Source: Alphaproteobacteria bacterium
GTDB taxonomy: Bacteria; Pseudomonadota; Alphaproteobacteria; UBA6615
Direction of reading: 5' to 3'
DNA: 14,600 nucleotides
Assembly: GCA_017643325.1 (NCBI GenBank)
Contig: JAEPNS010000047.1
Span: 1-14,600, forward strand
The position numbers and the translations under genes were made by a program. This document shows positions 14,296 to 14,600 of the stretch, piece after piece. The notes under the pieces were generated by a model. The model was not told the DNA's origin and searched no databases. It was given only the letters and a program-made list of their open reading frames with translations. Each line of letters opens with the position of its first letter. Within the stretch, counting starts at the first letter, position 1.

Positions 14296-14377
14296 ATCAG
14301 AACGTCGCCGTGACTGCCTGACCTCCCATTGGCATTGCTGCGAAAGCAGGAGTGACGAGGAAGGCTGACATCCCTCC

Positions 14378-14600
14378 CTACAGCGGCTCGACGATCCACT
14401 CGATATGGAGGTCCACGCCCGCATCGCGGATCAGGTTGCTGACCGGGCAGCGCTGCTCGACGTTCTTCTTGAGCTTCTCGATCCGGTCCTCGGGCTCGTT
14501 GGTCTTGATGGTTTTCTTGAGCGTCACCTTCTCAAAATAGGGCCGGAAACCCTCCACGCCGTGCACGCCGCGCGGATCGATTTCCGCATCGCAGACATAT
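14378..14600 (-). CDS. OsmC-family protein, C-terminal part (5' end outside window)
   Basis: The frame enters from the right edge and ends with TAG at 14380-14378. About 73 residues are visible. The segment FEKVTLKKTIKTNEPEDRIEKLKKNVEQRCPVSNLIRDAG matches the OsmC/Ohr fold, where the second redox cysteine sits at the start of a helix in a CPV motif. OsmC/Ohr enzymes use two cysteines to reduce organic hydroperoxides; only this cysteine can be seen, since the first would lie outside the window. Some OsmC-like proteins lack full activity, so function is uncertain. The gene is convergent with the dehydrogenase, 82 bases apart. That gap has only a 4-bp stem with a GAAA loop (14338-14349), too weak to call a terminator. 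Confidence 0.85.
   Translation of the reverse strand, partial: YVCDAEIDPRGVHGVEGFRPYFEKVTLKKTIKTNEPEDRIEKLKKNVEQRCPVSNLIRDAGVDLHIEWIVEPL

Noticed and set aside
14338..14349. CTGC-GAAA-GCAG hairpin between the dehydrogenase and the OsmC gene as a terminator
   Set aside because: The stem is only 4 bp, has mismatches directly outside and no T-run on either strand.
1..14600. A defence island, mobile element, CRISPR array or secondary-metabolite cluster
   Set aside because: No nuclease, transposase, integrase, repeat array, toxin-antitoxin pair or biosynthetic megasynthase could be recognised. All gene-sized regions are accounted for by ordinary chromosomal families.

Overview
The window is 14.6 kb of densely coded, high-GC bacterial chromosome. 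The longest gene-free gap is about 125 bases. The argD-argF-hslO gene order, the style of the proteins (RecX, a Tat-like lipoprotein, two small ABC-2 permeases) and the strong G/C bias at third codon positions suggest an alphaproteobacterium, probably of the Rhodospirillales type. This placement is by recognition only; no search was run. I see no tRNA, rRNA, CRISPR array, insertion sequence, integrase or other sign of a mobile element.

Layout. (1) Bases 2-2939, plus strand: the C-terminal half of a TrkH-type potassium transporter, an ArgE-type M20 deacetylase starting 2 bases after it, and an amidohydrolase resembling gamma-resorcylate decarboxylase. (2) Bases 2936-8468, minus strand: in transcription order, two paralogous ABC-2 permeases, argD, argF, hslO (Hsp33) and a small putative lipoprotein. 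argD/argF and argF/hslO each overlap by 8 bases, and a good sigma-70-like promoter lies just upstream of argD. (3) Bases 8516-9100, plus strand: recX, divergent from the permeases. (4) Bases 9097-11997, minus strand: motA, motB and an MscS-family channel. (5) Bases 12074-13309, minus strand: an MFS transporter, divergent from (6) a beta-hydroxyacid dehydrogenase (13408-14295, plus). (7) The C-terminal part of an OsmC-family protein, minus strand, runs off the right edge.

How the genes fit together. ArgE, ArgD and ArgF cover consecutive arginine-biosynthesis steps but sit in two convergent transcription units. Hsp33 is a passenger in the arg unit, an arrangement I recall as common in Alphaproteobacteria. 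MotA and MotB form a complete stator pair without other flagellar genes nearby. The MFS transporter and the dehydrogenase share a 98-base divergent control region containing a perfect 7-bp inverted repeat.

I did not find a convincing undescribed multi-gene system; most genes here are ordinary chromosomal ones. The items most worth a second look are the permease pair with no ATPase nearby, the two convergent gene pairs that end in the same shared CTAG, the 8-base overlaps in argD-argF-hslO, the divergent control region, and the PomB-like short MotB.
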